Shown: one piece after another, positions 54,395 to 64,000 of the stretch
How positions within the stretch are numbered: the stretch's first letter is position 1
Layout: each line of letters starts with the position of its first letter
Source: Paraphoma chrysanthemicola
Taxonomy: Eukaryota; Ascomycota; Dothideomycetes; Pleosporales; Phaeosphaeriaceae
Reading direction: 5' to 3'
Assembly: GCA_020744225.1 (NCBI GenBank)
Contig: JAGMWG010000014.1
Location: 682,001-746,000, forward strand
DNA: 64,000 bases
Program-made: the position numbers and the translations under genes
The notes under the pieces: generated by a model
Databases searched by the model: none
What the model saw: only the letters and a program-made list of their open reading frames with translations
Told to the model about the DNA's origin: nothing

Positions 54395-56444
54395 ATGAGA
54401 TACACTCTCCTCGCCAGCCTGTTGGCCGTAGCCGGTGTCAGCGGCGCGAAGACATCATTCGTCCTCCCAGAAGATGGCAGCGAGCGCATTGAGCATCTTC
54501 GCCGGGTTCCGGAAGGCTGGAATGAGGTTGGCGCTCCGTCAGAAAATATGAAGATGCATTTCCGCATCGCAGTCCGCTCCGTAAGTACCATCGTGAGGTC
54601 TGTTAGAGATCGGAAAACCTTTCCATCATCTGTCTTGAGCTGCAGAGATCTGGAACTAAGACTTGGGAAGTTTTCGCTGATTTTGGTAGGCGGATCGTTC
54701 TTTGCTTGAGCGAACACTCATGGACATTTCATCTCCAAGCTCTCCACGTTATGGTCAACATTTAAAACGCGACGAGCTAAAGGACCTAATCAAGCCACGC
54801 GCTGAATCATCGGACGCGGTTCTCAGCTGGCTAGAGGCGTCCGGTATAGAGGCGCGAGACATAACCAACGACGGCGAGTGGATCAACTTCAATGCACCAA
54901 TCAAGCGAGCTGAGGAGATGATGGGTACCAAATTCAAGAGGTACCAGAGTTCAGTTCGTCGTGGGATTACCAAGGTGCGCTCACTCAGCTACTCGGTGCC
55001 AAAGGAGGTTCGCAGCCACATTGACATGATTCACCCTATCACGCGGTTTGGCCAGCTGCAGCCTGAGCGAAACCACGTCCTCACGACAGGAGCAGAGATC
55101 AAGTCGGCAGCCATCAATGCTACTTGCAACACGACTGTGACGCCGGCATGTCTTGCTGATCTGTACAACTTTGCCGACTACAAGGTCGATCCAGCCGTGG
55201 GCACGGCCATTGGCGTCAATGGCTTTCTCGAGCAGTATGCACGTTATTCCGACTTTGCTCAGTTCACCCAAGCATACGCTCCATATGCGGTGGGAAGTAA
55301 CTTCACGTATACGCTCGTTGCCGGTTTGTTGGCCTCTTGCATTACTGTATCGGCTCTAACATTGTGACAGGCGGATTAAACGACCAGAACTCCACTGATG
55401 ACAGCGTGGAGGCCAACCTCGATATCCAGTACACTGCTGGTCTCGTCGGGCCTGGTGTCAAGACTGAATTCTTCAGTACAGCGGGCCGGGGTAACCTCGT
55501 GCCTGATCTGGATCAGCCGGATGCATCTGCGAATGAGAATGAGCCATACATGGAATTCTTCCAGTACCTCATAGGGCTCGGAGATAGTCAGCTGCCATCT
55601 GTTCTTTCCACATCGTATGGAGAAAGCGAGCAAAGCGTGACACCAGAGTATGCCAAGAAGGTTTGTGACATGATCGGCCAGCTGGGCACCCGCGGTGTCT
55701 CTGTCATCTTTTCCAGCGGCGATACTGGGCCGGGTTCTGCATGCCAAACCAATGACGGAAGGAACGCCACCCGCTTTTTGCCCATTTTTCCAGCCTCTTG
55801 TCCGTATGTCACCTCAGTCGGTGGCACGTATCAGATTGAGCCCGAGCGTGCTGTTTACTTCTCTTCGGGTGGCTTCTCAGATCTCTGGGAGCGCCCGGCC
55901 TACCAGGACAAGGCGGTGGCCGGCTATCTGGAAAAGTTAGGTAGTCGCTGGGAGGGTCTTTACAACCCCAACGGACGCGGATTTCCGGATGTTGCTGCAC
56001 AGGGCCTGCGCTTCCGTGTCGTTGACAAGGGCGTCACGATTCCGGTTGGAGGTACGAGCGCGTCAGCGCCCGTCTTTGCATCGATCGTTGCGCTCCTAAA
56101 CAATGCCCGCGCCGCGGCAGGTAAGCCAGCCCTTGGGTTTCTAAATCCCTGGATCTACGAGCAAGGCTACAAGGGGCTCAACGATATCGTCGATGGCGGT
56201 TCGACTGGCTGCACGGGTAGAAGTATCTACTCTGGGCTTGCAGCACCTCGAGTGCCTTATGCATCATGGAACGCGACGGCCGAGTGGTAAGAAACTGATA
56301 GCCGACGATTTCGTGAGATAATTGCTGACATGGCTCAGGGACCCTGTGACTGGCTACGGAACACCAGACTTTGAAAAGCTACTGAAGCTCTCACAAGGCG
56401 GTGGGTATGGCACTGGGCGTCGTGGCGTCGATGGAAGGGTGTAA
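54395..56444 (+). CDS. Secreted sedolisin, tripeptidyl-peptidase type (S53)
   Basis: Predicted join of 54395-54580, 54690-55323, 55371-56286 and 56339-56444 gives 613 residues. The enzyme removes tripeptides from protein N-termini at acid pH outside the cell. A signal peptide (MRYTLLASLLAVAGVSG) leads into a long propeptide (HLRRVPEGWNEV ... SPRYGQHLKRDELKDLI). The mature domain has the sedolisin catalytic set: Glu and Asp in SVEANLDIQY (about 287 and 291), the oxyanion Asp in SSGDTGPG (about 391) and Ser in GGTSASAP (about 503). A calcium-site-like GLNDIVDGGSTGC and the closing WDPVTGYGTPDF follow. Introns are 109, 47 and 52 nt with consensus borders, and each restores a family motif. It lies 1.3 kb upstream of a serine carboxypeptidase on the same strand. 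Confidence 0.93.
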
Positions 56445-57705
56445 GGCGGAATCATGAAAACTGCATGTCGCACGATAGCACATAGCTTTGAATAGTACAA
56501 ACACAATTTTTCGTGTAGTCTGCAAACTCATCTCCAAGAAACATATGTGCCCAATTGCGGTACTGCAGCCGGGTGGTCACAATTGCCGTTGCAGGAACGC
56601 CACCTTGTCGCGTTGGACGTACACGCCACACCCGCTCCACAAAGCTTCTCGAGCGGCTAAAAAGCTTCGAAAGAACCGCCTTTGCTCAAGCGTCCACGTC
56701 GAACCCGTACACCTTGCTCTGTGCAAACAGCCTACAGTCTTTGTCACTGTCATACTCGGAAATTAGATCAGTCATCTGACTCGTTACTGGTGCAGATCCT
56801 GGCGCGCGTCCTAGTGCACTGCCGACGAGCTTTTTGCGAGCTGCCTGATCCGGTTAAATTGTATACGCGCCTTATCTGCAGGAAAATGTTAAGCAACTGG
56901 TCCTCGGGCTCGGCCTTGCTTGAAATCACCTTGCTGAATGGCGTATCTCTCGAATGCATCATTTGTGCGCGGCCAATCGGACCTGCTCAGCATGATTCTT
57001 CGCTGAGCGGCCGAGGCCATGCTACAGGAGACGGGCCATGGGAAGAACTGGGAGCTGCAAGGGCTCAAGAAGCCTAGGCGAAGATGATGCTAACCTGCGT
57101 GCCATGATATCCGCTGGCTCCAAGGTAGATGATGTTTGAGTGGGCCGGCTGGTGCTTGTGCTGTCGTTGGCAGGCTTGGTGAGCTTCTTTCCTTAGCTTC
57201 GGTCCAGCGATACGGTCGTGTGCCTGACCATGCATGTCTACTCCACCTACCAAAGCTCCCTGGCTCATCTGCGATATCATGTACCGGTACAGCCGTGTCC
57301 AGGCACAAGCATTGTTTGCGCTGAATGCAGTGTGATGCTTGGAATAGACCACCGACATGCGCTCACGGAAAGTATGGAACATTCGTTCGAATCTACTTGC
57401 GGAAGCTCTCGTGTCAGAGCCTGCTTAGGCGACGTTCTTACGACCGCACTCCGTCCGTGAAGTACCAATATGTCCTGCCTAATCTAGTATCAAGCTATTG
57501 TATGGTTTGCCATCGACTGGTTTATCGTAAACCCTGCTATGCACAAGCGCAACCGTTCTTACGCGAACGGACCTGTCGTAATGTGACGTCGGCAAGCCAT
57601 GCATTTCTTACTTGAAGGCTTCCGATCCGTGCTCGTTTGTGCTGTATTCGCTCGTCACTTCGTTTCAGCTTGCAGTTTTGAGAGACTGCTACCGACCCAA
57701 ACATA
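56445..57705. other. 1.26-kb spacer between two peptidase genes
   Basis: No gene supported. Short ORFs on both strands mirror each other. It should hold the carboxypeptidase promoter. I did not find a distinctive palindrome or repeat. Confidence 0.4.
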
Positions 57706-59522
57706 ATGCAGCTCATCAACCTCTTGGCCCTTGGTGGTGTTGCGACAGGTGTTGCGGCTCGAAGCGCACGTTCTGTTGGCAAGAAGGTCGAGCTCCCCAA
57801 GCCAAAGTTCGATCGCCGCGAAAGGAGTGTGCACCATTGGCAACGTCAAGCAGAGCCTATCATCACGACTGAAGCTTCCAAAAGTAAGTAGAGACCCTCC
57901 ACTTCATCTGATCAGTCTGGAGGCTCAGCAAGAGCTTAAACAGTGTTCATAATATGGCATATATGAAAGTTGTGGCTAAGATGTAACATCAGAGTTCGTC
58001 GTCAATGGCACCGCCGGCGCCATTCCAGACGTCAATTTCGACATTGGCGAGTCGTACGCTGGACTACTCCCCATCAGCGACAAGGCCAACGAGACCTCGG
58101 AGCTCTACTTTTGGTTCTTCCCATCAGAAAATGCCGATGCCACTGAGGAGATCACTATTTGGCTCAACGGTGGCCCTGGTTGCTCTTCTCTCGAAGGGTT
58201 CCTTCAGGAGAATGGACCCATCTCGTGGCAATATGGAAGTGCTCCTTTTGCAGTCTACAATCCGTGGAATTGGGCCAACCTCACCAATATGGTATGGGTC
58301 GAACAACCCGTAGGCACAGTGAGTCAAGAGATCTCGATAACTCATCTCCTGCATTTTCTGACTCTTGATCCTGTAGGGGTTTACTCAAGGAACACCCACC
58401 GCTACGAGTCAAGAAGAGTCGGCAGCACAGTTCCTTGGCTTCTTCAAGAACTTTATCGACACGTTCGGCCTCAACAATCGCAAGGTCTATATCGCTGGGG
58501 AGTCCTATGCAGGACGATACGTTCCGTACATTGCCGACGCCATGCTGCAGCAAAACGACACTGAGTACTTTGACGTCAAAGCAATTATGATTTACGACCC
58601 AAGCGTGGCGGACGACGTCATTCTTGAGGACATCCCAGCCGTGCCATTTGTAGATCGATGGGCCGGTCTTTTCAACTTCAACGAGTCGTTTACGGCAAAT
58701 ATCCATGCCCGCGCTAATGCATGTGGGTACACGGAGTACATCGAAACCTACTTGCAATTCCCTCCACCAGGAAAGCTCCCCATGCCGGCAAACAGCTCTC
58801 GGGTCGAAGGCTGCGCGCTTTGGGAAGACATTTTTAATGCGGTGTTTTTTACTAATCCCTGTTTCGACGTATATGCTATTGCGACAACCTGCCCGCTTCT
58901 GTGGGATGTGCTCGGCTTCCCTGGGTCGTTCGATTACCTGCCTGCAGGCGAGCAAATTTATTTCAACCGCACCGAAGTACAAAAAGCCATAAACGCGCCG
59001 ATTCAGCCATGGGCCGAGTGTAGCCAGGGAGTATTGGATACCGATTCCTCACCTCAATCTTCCTGGGAGGTGATTCCGCGTCTCATCGACGCGCTCGACC
59101 GCACCGTCATTGTGCACGGCGAACTCGACTACATCCTCCTATACAACGGCACATTGATGACGATTCAGAACATGACCTGGGGTGGTCTTCAGGGCTTTCA
59201 ACAAGCTCCTTCGGAGCCGTTTTTCGTCCCCTATCACAACGACATCAGTCTGACGAGTTTGAGCGCTAAGGGGATCATGGGAACCACGCACACAGAGCGA
59301 AAGCTCACATGGGTTAGCCAGGCACTCAGCGGCCACATGGTGCCACAGTACCAGCCCAGCAGCGCGTACCGACAGCTTGAGTTCCTTTTGGGACGGATTG
59401 ATTCTCTGTCGAGCGAGGCACCTTTTACGACGTTGCCGGGCAGTGGAAGCGGCAAGAACGAGACTGGCCAGGTGAAACGCGATCTAGGTGCAATGGCTGT
59501 CGACTTCAAGAAGTGGTATTAG
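57706..59522 (+). CDS. Secreted serine carboxypeptidase (S10)
   Basis: Predicted join of 57706-57883, 57993-58318 and 58377-59522 gives 549 residues. It cleaves C-terminal amino acids, usually at acid pH, in the secretory path or outside the cell. The signal peptide is MQLINLLALGGVATGVAA, with a pro-segment to about residue 60. Family blocks are LYFWFFPSENAD, WLNGGPGCSSLEG, NPWNWANLTNMVWVEQPVGTGFTQG (completed by the second intron), catalytic Ser in GESYAGRYVP (about 211), Asp in HGELDY (about 417) and His in SGHMVPQYQP (about 486). The usual asparagine-bearing VDGNP-like segment after the serine block reads MIYDPSVADD, which is slightly unusual. Several N-glycosylation sequons are present. 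Introns are 109 and 58 nt. Confidence 0.93.
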
Positions 59523-59600
59523 GCTTCAGGTCCTTTGGGTGCATGACGTAGCGTGATGGAGGATATGTAGAAATTATTGATGAATTTCTCAACTTGTGCA

Positions 59601-60889
59601 TCATCCGGCTACGTTCTCGGCCACCCGCCTCCCGTCGCTCCCCACAACACCCTCGTGTCTCTCGGCGTCCTTCTCAGGCACTGGGGCATAGATGGTGGTA
59701 ATGGCTTCAATGGTGGTGTTGCCTCCGCTAAATATGACGCCAACATTCCACCCCTCGGGCCCCGCCTCTCTCTCTACCATTTTCCGAAAGTCCTCGTTGT
59801 ACAGTATGGTTGCCAGTCCGACAACGGCGCTCGGCTCTACAAAACACTTCATCCGCTCCAGCACCAGCTTCATTGCGTCCTTGATATTCTGCTCCGTGAC
59901 GGCATACAGCCCCTCGACGTACTGCTTGTCTGATACAATCTTCCAGGTGTGTTCGCCGAGGGGCGTGCGTAGTCCGTCGGCTATGGTGAGCGTCTTGACC
60001 GTGGTGATGCGCGCACCAGCCTCAACGCCCCGGCGCGCATCGTCGCCGCCCTGGAAGCTGGGCTCGGCGCCGAAGACGCGGATGGACGTCGGCTGCAGGG
60101 CGACGGCGTTGCCTGACAGCATGCCGCCGCCGCCACAAGGGGCAATTAAGGCATGCAGCCCCTTCTTACCAGGCACGCCCAGCTCGGGCTTCTCGGCGAG
60201 CAGCTGCTCCACCTCGGCCTGCGTCTCGAGGCCCATGGTGCCCTGACCGAGGATGATGTTGGGGTGGTCGTAGGGCGGGATCAGCGTGGCGCCTGTCTGG
60301 GCCACCACGTCAGCCACGACAGCCTCACGCTCATGACTGGTGGAGCCGCTGAAGTGCACAATGGCGCCCTGGGCCTGTGTGCCGGCGATCTTGGAGGGTG
60401 TCGAGATGCGGGGCATAACGATGTGCGCGGGGATGGAGAGAGTGCGGGCGGCGAGCGCAAGGGCCTGGGCATGGTTTCCTGCCGCTGCATGTCAGTCCGC
60501 CGCACGAGACCATCACACGCGAAGCCTTCTTCAGACGCACCGCTGCTGTGCGTGACGACGCCCTTCTTCTTGACCTCGTCAATGCCGCGCTCCTCGACCA
60601 GCCTCAGCACGGCATGGAACGCGCCCCGCACCTTGAACGCGCCGATGCGCTGCAGGTTCTCGCATTTGAAGAACAGGCGGAACGTTGGGTGCGCCGGCTG
60701 CTGGCCTGCCCACGGCGTGTGCTCCAGCGACTCGGCCGTCTGTGGTGCCGATGCGAGCTTGTTGAGCGTCGTGTTGGTGAGGACAGGCGTGTGGTGGATA
60801 TAGGGCTGGATGAGCTGGTGGGCAGCTTCGACCGAGGCCCGGGTCAAGGGGGCGGGCGTCGAGTGTGGAGTCGGGTTGGGGACCGCCAT
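59601..60889 (-). CDS. PLP-dependent serine racemase / threonine dehydratase
   Basis: Predicted join of 60541-60889 and 59601-60478 gives 408 residues. Fold-type II PLP enzyme: Schiff-base lysine in GAFKVRGAF (about residue 86), phosphate-side SGNHAQAL (about 115-122, rebuilt by the 62-nt intron) and the glycine loop APCGGGGMLSGNA (about 225-237). The length and the absence of the C-terminal ACT regulatory domains argue against biosynthetic IlvA. They favour catabolic threonine/serine dehydratase or serine racemase. It deaminates L-threonine or L-serine to a 2-oxo acid and ammonia, or racemises serine. The first 60 residues include an insertion (ASAPQTAESLEHTPWAGQQP) not usual in short homologues. 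The stop is only 79 bp from that of the carboxypeptidase (tail to tail). Confidence 0.93.
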
Positions 60890-61134
60890 GGCTGCCGTCG
60901 GGGACTGGAGAGAGACATTGTCAGTGGCATGGTGGTGACTGTGTGTTGGATGGCGTGCAAGTGGGGGGAGGGATGACGCGAGTCAGCATTTAGTTCTACC
61001 ATGTCCGTTTGTCAGCCTGCGTCACTTCTACACACCAAGCATATCAAGGCTTAACCAACCAGTCCTAGCTCGAACCCCAGGAATGCCATGACACTTCGTC
61101 TCCACTGAACCAGCTCGCGAAACACCAAGCAAGA
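60890..61134. promoter_or_regulatory. Short upstream region of the PLP-enzyme gene
   Basis: About 245 bp holding the leader and core promoter of the racemase/dehydratase and the 3' end of the disrupted gene. No distinct motif. Confidence 0.35.
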
Positions 61135-61871
61135 CTACTCCTTGGAAGCCACCTCGATGAGGGCCTCTACTTCCGGATAACGAAGCTCTTCCAACGAGAT
61201 GGGGGGTTGCTTCCATGTTGATAAAGGTGACCTTGCGAGCGTGCACTGCGAAGGCTGCCTCTTGGAACATATTCAACCCCGTCTGAACATCGTCATGGGG
61301 CTTTACGTGGACGTGGATATTCAACTGATGCAGGCTGCAAAAGCCTGTTGAAAAGTCTGTCAAGCATGAGAGGGTGCGGGCACCAGGACAGTGCTCAAAT
61401 AGCTCCGTGACGTTCATGATAACGTGCATCGTTGGACGACGAACGTACGCCGGGGCATTGGGATCGGTAATGGTCGAAGGCATGCCACATATGTCTCCAG
61501 CGGTGGTTTGCTGCTTAGACTGTCTTGCCTTCCTCATCGTGAGTCCTCGAAGCATGAAGTGAATACTTTTCTTCCCGTCCTCCTGTTGGCCAGTGCATCT
61601 TAACCTTGCTCCAGCTGAGCAGTGAACGCGGCATCTTCCGATTCACTTCCTCCTTAGGAGACCACGACACAAGCACTTGTCCATTGGATGGCCATGTAAT
61701 TGATGGCAATGTGTGGGCGCTGTAATCAGGGCACTTTGACAGCAAGGCTCTCGCATGGCCGAGCAAATTTTGAGGCGCGGGAAGAACTTGTGTATGCAGG
61801 AGCCGCAACACAACACAGACAGTGGTATTGACTCTGGTCGCTTGGGCTCGGATATGTCGCTTTGGAGGCAC
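61135..61871 (-). pseudogene. Disrupted or mis-framed hypothetical gene
   Basis: Three protein-like segments lie in order on the minus strand but in different frames: LLSKCPDYSAHTLPSITW ... SLLSWSKVKMHWPTGG (about 61560-61780), then AYVRRPTMHVIMNVTELFEHC ... HARKVTFINMEA (about 61210-61480), then SLEELRYPEVEALIEVASKE and a TAG at 61135. The last switch coincides with a run of six C (61201-61206 as G on +). With five C the frame would run straight from INMEATP into ISLEEL. The first switch could be a 69-nt intron (GTTAAG donor, GGAAG acceptor). I do not recognise the family. Either it is a genuine gene with a homopolymer base-call error or a recent pseudogene. Confidence 0.4.
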
Positions 61872-62801
61872 TTGTCACGTGGCCATCGTGAGTGGCGCTC
61901 TGGCAATACCACATTCACTTTGCTTCGCACCAGAAGAGGCGCCAGTCTCATGCCGTTGAGCGAAGTAACAGAGGCTGAACTGTGGCGATCGCGGTTCCGA
62001 TACAACCCTGACACCAGACTACAAAAGATCAGTTGATGACGGCGTGTTTACAACAGAAGGAGGTTCAGACGATAGGGAGGCCTGAGAGCGAGACGATCAA
62101 GTATTTAGTGAGGTTGTAATGATGGAGCCAATTGGGTACTAGAAGTAGAACGCAAGGCGATCATGCCGTGGAAATCTGAAAACTCATTAGTGAGGGATAA
62201 CAGGCGTGAGACATGAGGATCACACAAAAAAGAGATTGTGCCGTCACGAATAGCAAGATGATGACAATAGACATGTGACTGATCCAAGTGACAGCTTTCG
62301 TGGAAAGTAGAATTATGGCGAGTCGACCCAATCACAGATATGGAGATGCCTGCCATTCAATGCTGGTGTTCCAGCTACGTCGAAATCCAATCTGACTACG
62401 ATTTAGGTGTGATATGACTTGGAAGTCGAAAGCCCAGTGTCCGACGCAAGTCAGTCGGCGCAATACTCGAACGAGACGTCGCACAAATCAGAGGCGAGAC
62501 GATTCACGAATACGCAAGCAAGGGGATGAGCGACTCCAATGACGATACGGAGCCATCATGGCAACGGCCAGCGCTTTGCAAGAGGCATTTTAAGTATGCG
62601 ACATCGCCAATGTGTCGAGGAGAGACTAGGAGAGGTGTGGCCGAGGGAAAGTGTGATGGGAGAATGATCCGTGCACGCACACGTGACGTACTTGCTAGTG
62701 CCATTCCTGTCATCCACCGGATCGGCGACGCCCATCATACCCACAAGCAACTTGGCTCATCGTTGTCTGTCTCTTTACACAAGGTGAATAGTCTGCTTGA
62801 A
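61872..62801. other. Upstream region of the Zn2Cys6 gene
   Basis: About 0.9 kb. A plus ORF at 61755-62036 (93 codons with ATG) opposes the disrupted gene and has no domain. The remainder shows only mirrored short ORFs and would hold the activator's promoter. Confidence 0.35.
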
Positions 62802-62810
62802 ATGACATGA
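62802..62810 (+). promoter_or_regulatory. Minimal upstream ORF overlapping the regulator's start
   Basis: ATG ACA TGA at 62802-62810 ends on the main ATG (62807-62809). This two-codon uORF would force initiation by leaky scanning or by re-initiation, and could damp translation of the transcription factor. Its use depends on the transcript start, which is unknown. Confidence 0.4.
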
Positions 62811-64000
62811 CCAAGCGGTCGCGCGATAGCACGGCAACATCGTCGCACTCAGAATCTTCTCGACGACACTTGCACGATGTAGTAGGGGCTGCAGACCATG
62901 AAGACGATGATGGCGCTGCGTTGAAGAAGGCGCGATCTTTCATGGCAACTCTGGTGAGTGCATTGTAACTAGTCTATATATATGCGACTTACGTATTGAG
63001 GCCTGCGATGTATGTCGGTCGAGGAAAACGAGATGCGATGAAGATAAGCCGAAGTGTGGATACTGCAAAGCCATGGACTTGCAGTGCACGTATCAAACGC
63101 CTCGGCCTACCAAGAAAGATCAGTCAATGGCCGTGGCCATCAATGCCATACGGAGGCTCGAGGCCAAGATCGAAGACTTGGCCAGTGTTGTCAAGTCCTC
63201 CAGTAATCCACCTGTCGGCCCTGTGCCACCGTCGTCGGTGCCAGTACTGGATCATCGCTCACCGCATGCAACCTTCTCCCAGCTCAGTCCTGCGAGCTAC
63301 CCTCAAAGTGCCTCCTTGGGAATGCCGCGTCACGAAAGATCCAGCATACATGAGATCGCTATGTCACCACAAACGGTAGCAACTCCCGCCAAAAGCCCTT
63401 TCTCGATCGGGGAATACCCGAGCCAGACCACGCTGTCATTCAGCCAACATCGGGTTGCGCTCTGGCCTGCTGTCAAGCATATCTTGCCCACTGAGTTTGT
63501 CAACGCACGTACTAAACTAGCTCAAGACTATATAGTCGAAGTCGAAAGCCAGCGAGCGCCGTTACCCGTCTACATTGATCGCCCATTCGGAATTGTATCA
63601 GATTCATGGTTGATGAGCCTCCCTCAAGCAGCTGTGAAGGGTCTTGCGGATGCATACTTTGCTGTCTTTCATCGCAACACACCAATACTTGACAAATTCT
63701 TCTTCCATTCAAGCACGCTCGGGACTGCGATGGATAACGAGTTTGGTTATGACATGGAGTCATGTTTAGTCTTGGTTGTTCTCGCGCTGGGCTGCTTGGC
63801 TGTGAGAGCACACGAGGAGGGGGATTTCGCTTTGCCATCTCGGAGCTTGGCTCAAGAAAGGGGTTTTATGCGTCCAGATTGGTATGAGCTCACGAAAGAT
63901 GATCCGCCAGGCTTAAGATTTTTCAACGAAGCACGGAGACGCTTCGGATTTCTCATATGTCAAAATGATCTCCAGGCTGGCCAGTATTACATGCTGGTTA
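62807..64000 (+). CDS. Zn2Cys6 transcription factor, 3' end cut by window edge
   Basis: Exon 1 is 62807-62953. Exon 2 runs from 63001 off the right edge (382 residues visible). The N-terminal 49 residues are Ser/His/Asp-rich with a KKAR basic patch. The 47-nt intron (GTGAGT donor, TTGAG acceptor) lies directly before the zinc cluster, a common place in this family. The cluster has Cys51, 54, 61, 68, 71 and 78 (CDVCRSRKTRC ... CGYCKAMDLQC), spacing C-x2-C-x6-C-x6-C-x2-C-x6-C, followed by a TPRPTKKD linker and a short coiled coil (AINAIRRLEAKIEDLASVV) for dimerisation. From about residue 210 the Fungal_trans-type middle region begins (LPVYIDRPFGIVSDSWLMSLP, AYFAVFHRNTPILD). Such proteins bind paired CGG triplets. 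The targets are unknown; the adjacent disrupted gene and PLP enzyme are candidates only by position. Confidence 0.92.

Noticed and set aside
59692..60803. Plus ORFs of 184 and 216 codons
   Set aside because: Antisense to the GC-rich serine racemase/threonine dehydratase exons.

Overview
The window is nuclear DNA of a filamentous ascomycete. Protein-coding genes are split by short introns (43-110 nt in most cases) with GTRNGT donors, CTRAY-like branch sites and YAG acceptors. The proteins are typical fungal families: a Zn2Cys6 regulator, a TALE/KN homeodomain protein, GH28, sedolisin and S10 secreted hydrolases, and Dal5-type and sugar MFS carriers. Signs of repeat-induced point mutation (RIP) in a repeat pair point to Pezizomycotina. 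A Dothideomycete is my best guess, but that is an inference from protein flavour only.

Layout. 0-13 kb holds a homeodomain gene cut by the left edge (-), a PAS-domain kinase (-), a conserved trafficking-like acidic-motif protein (-), a degenerate SDR-like protein (+) and translation elongation factor 1-alpha (-). 13-22 kb is an AT-richer, gene-poor island with decayed repeats and two weakly supported hypothetical genes. 22-31 kb holds a secreted polygalacturonase, two hypothetical genes and a sugar-transporter-family gene, all on +. 31-40 kb holds five minus-strand genes: a HUT1-type nucleotide-sugar transporter, a hypothetical protein, a triple-KH RNA-binding protein, a zinc alcohol dehydrogenase and a Yippee protein. 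40-48 kb holds a TPR-J co-chaperone (+), an SDR (-) head to head with an AhpD/CMD-like gene (+), and a Dal5-type MFS permease (+). 48-52 kb is a second gene-poor stretch with a repeat copy and a decayed gene. 52-64 kb holds a HAD hydrolase, a sedolisin, a serine carboxypeptidase, a serine racemase/threonine dehydratase (-), a disrupted gene (-), and a Zn2Cys6 activator cut by the right edge.

How genes may work together. The polygalacturonase, sugar carrier, two acid-type secreted peptidases and Dal5-like carrier fit saprotrophic or plant-associated nutrition. The SDR/CMD-like pair shares a 394-bp divergent promoter, with an MFS gene next door, and could be a small catabolic module. Its promoter and that of the alcohol dehydrogenase share an 11-bp element, CCTACCCCGCC, that contains a CreA-like core. 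PAS kinase, eEF1A, the KH protein, the DnaJ protein, Yippee and HUT1 are housekeeping or regulatory genes with no evident functional link to each other.

The notable observations are two introns that appear to use GC-AG borders, a RIP-marked repeat pair, very small exons in eEF1A and the alcohol dehydrogenase, an SDR-like protein lacking its catalytic tyrosine, and a homopolymer frameshift. I did not find a convincing undescribed multi-gene system. Gene models were spliced by eye, and every intron border given is a prediction.
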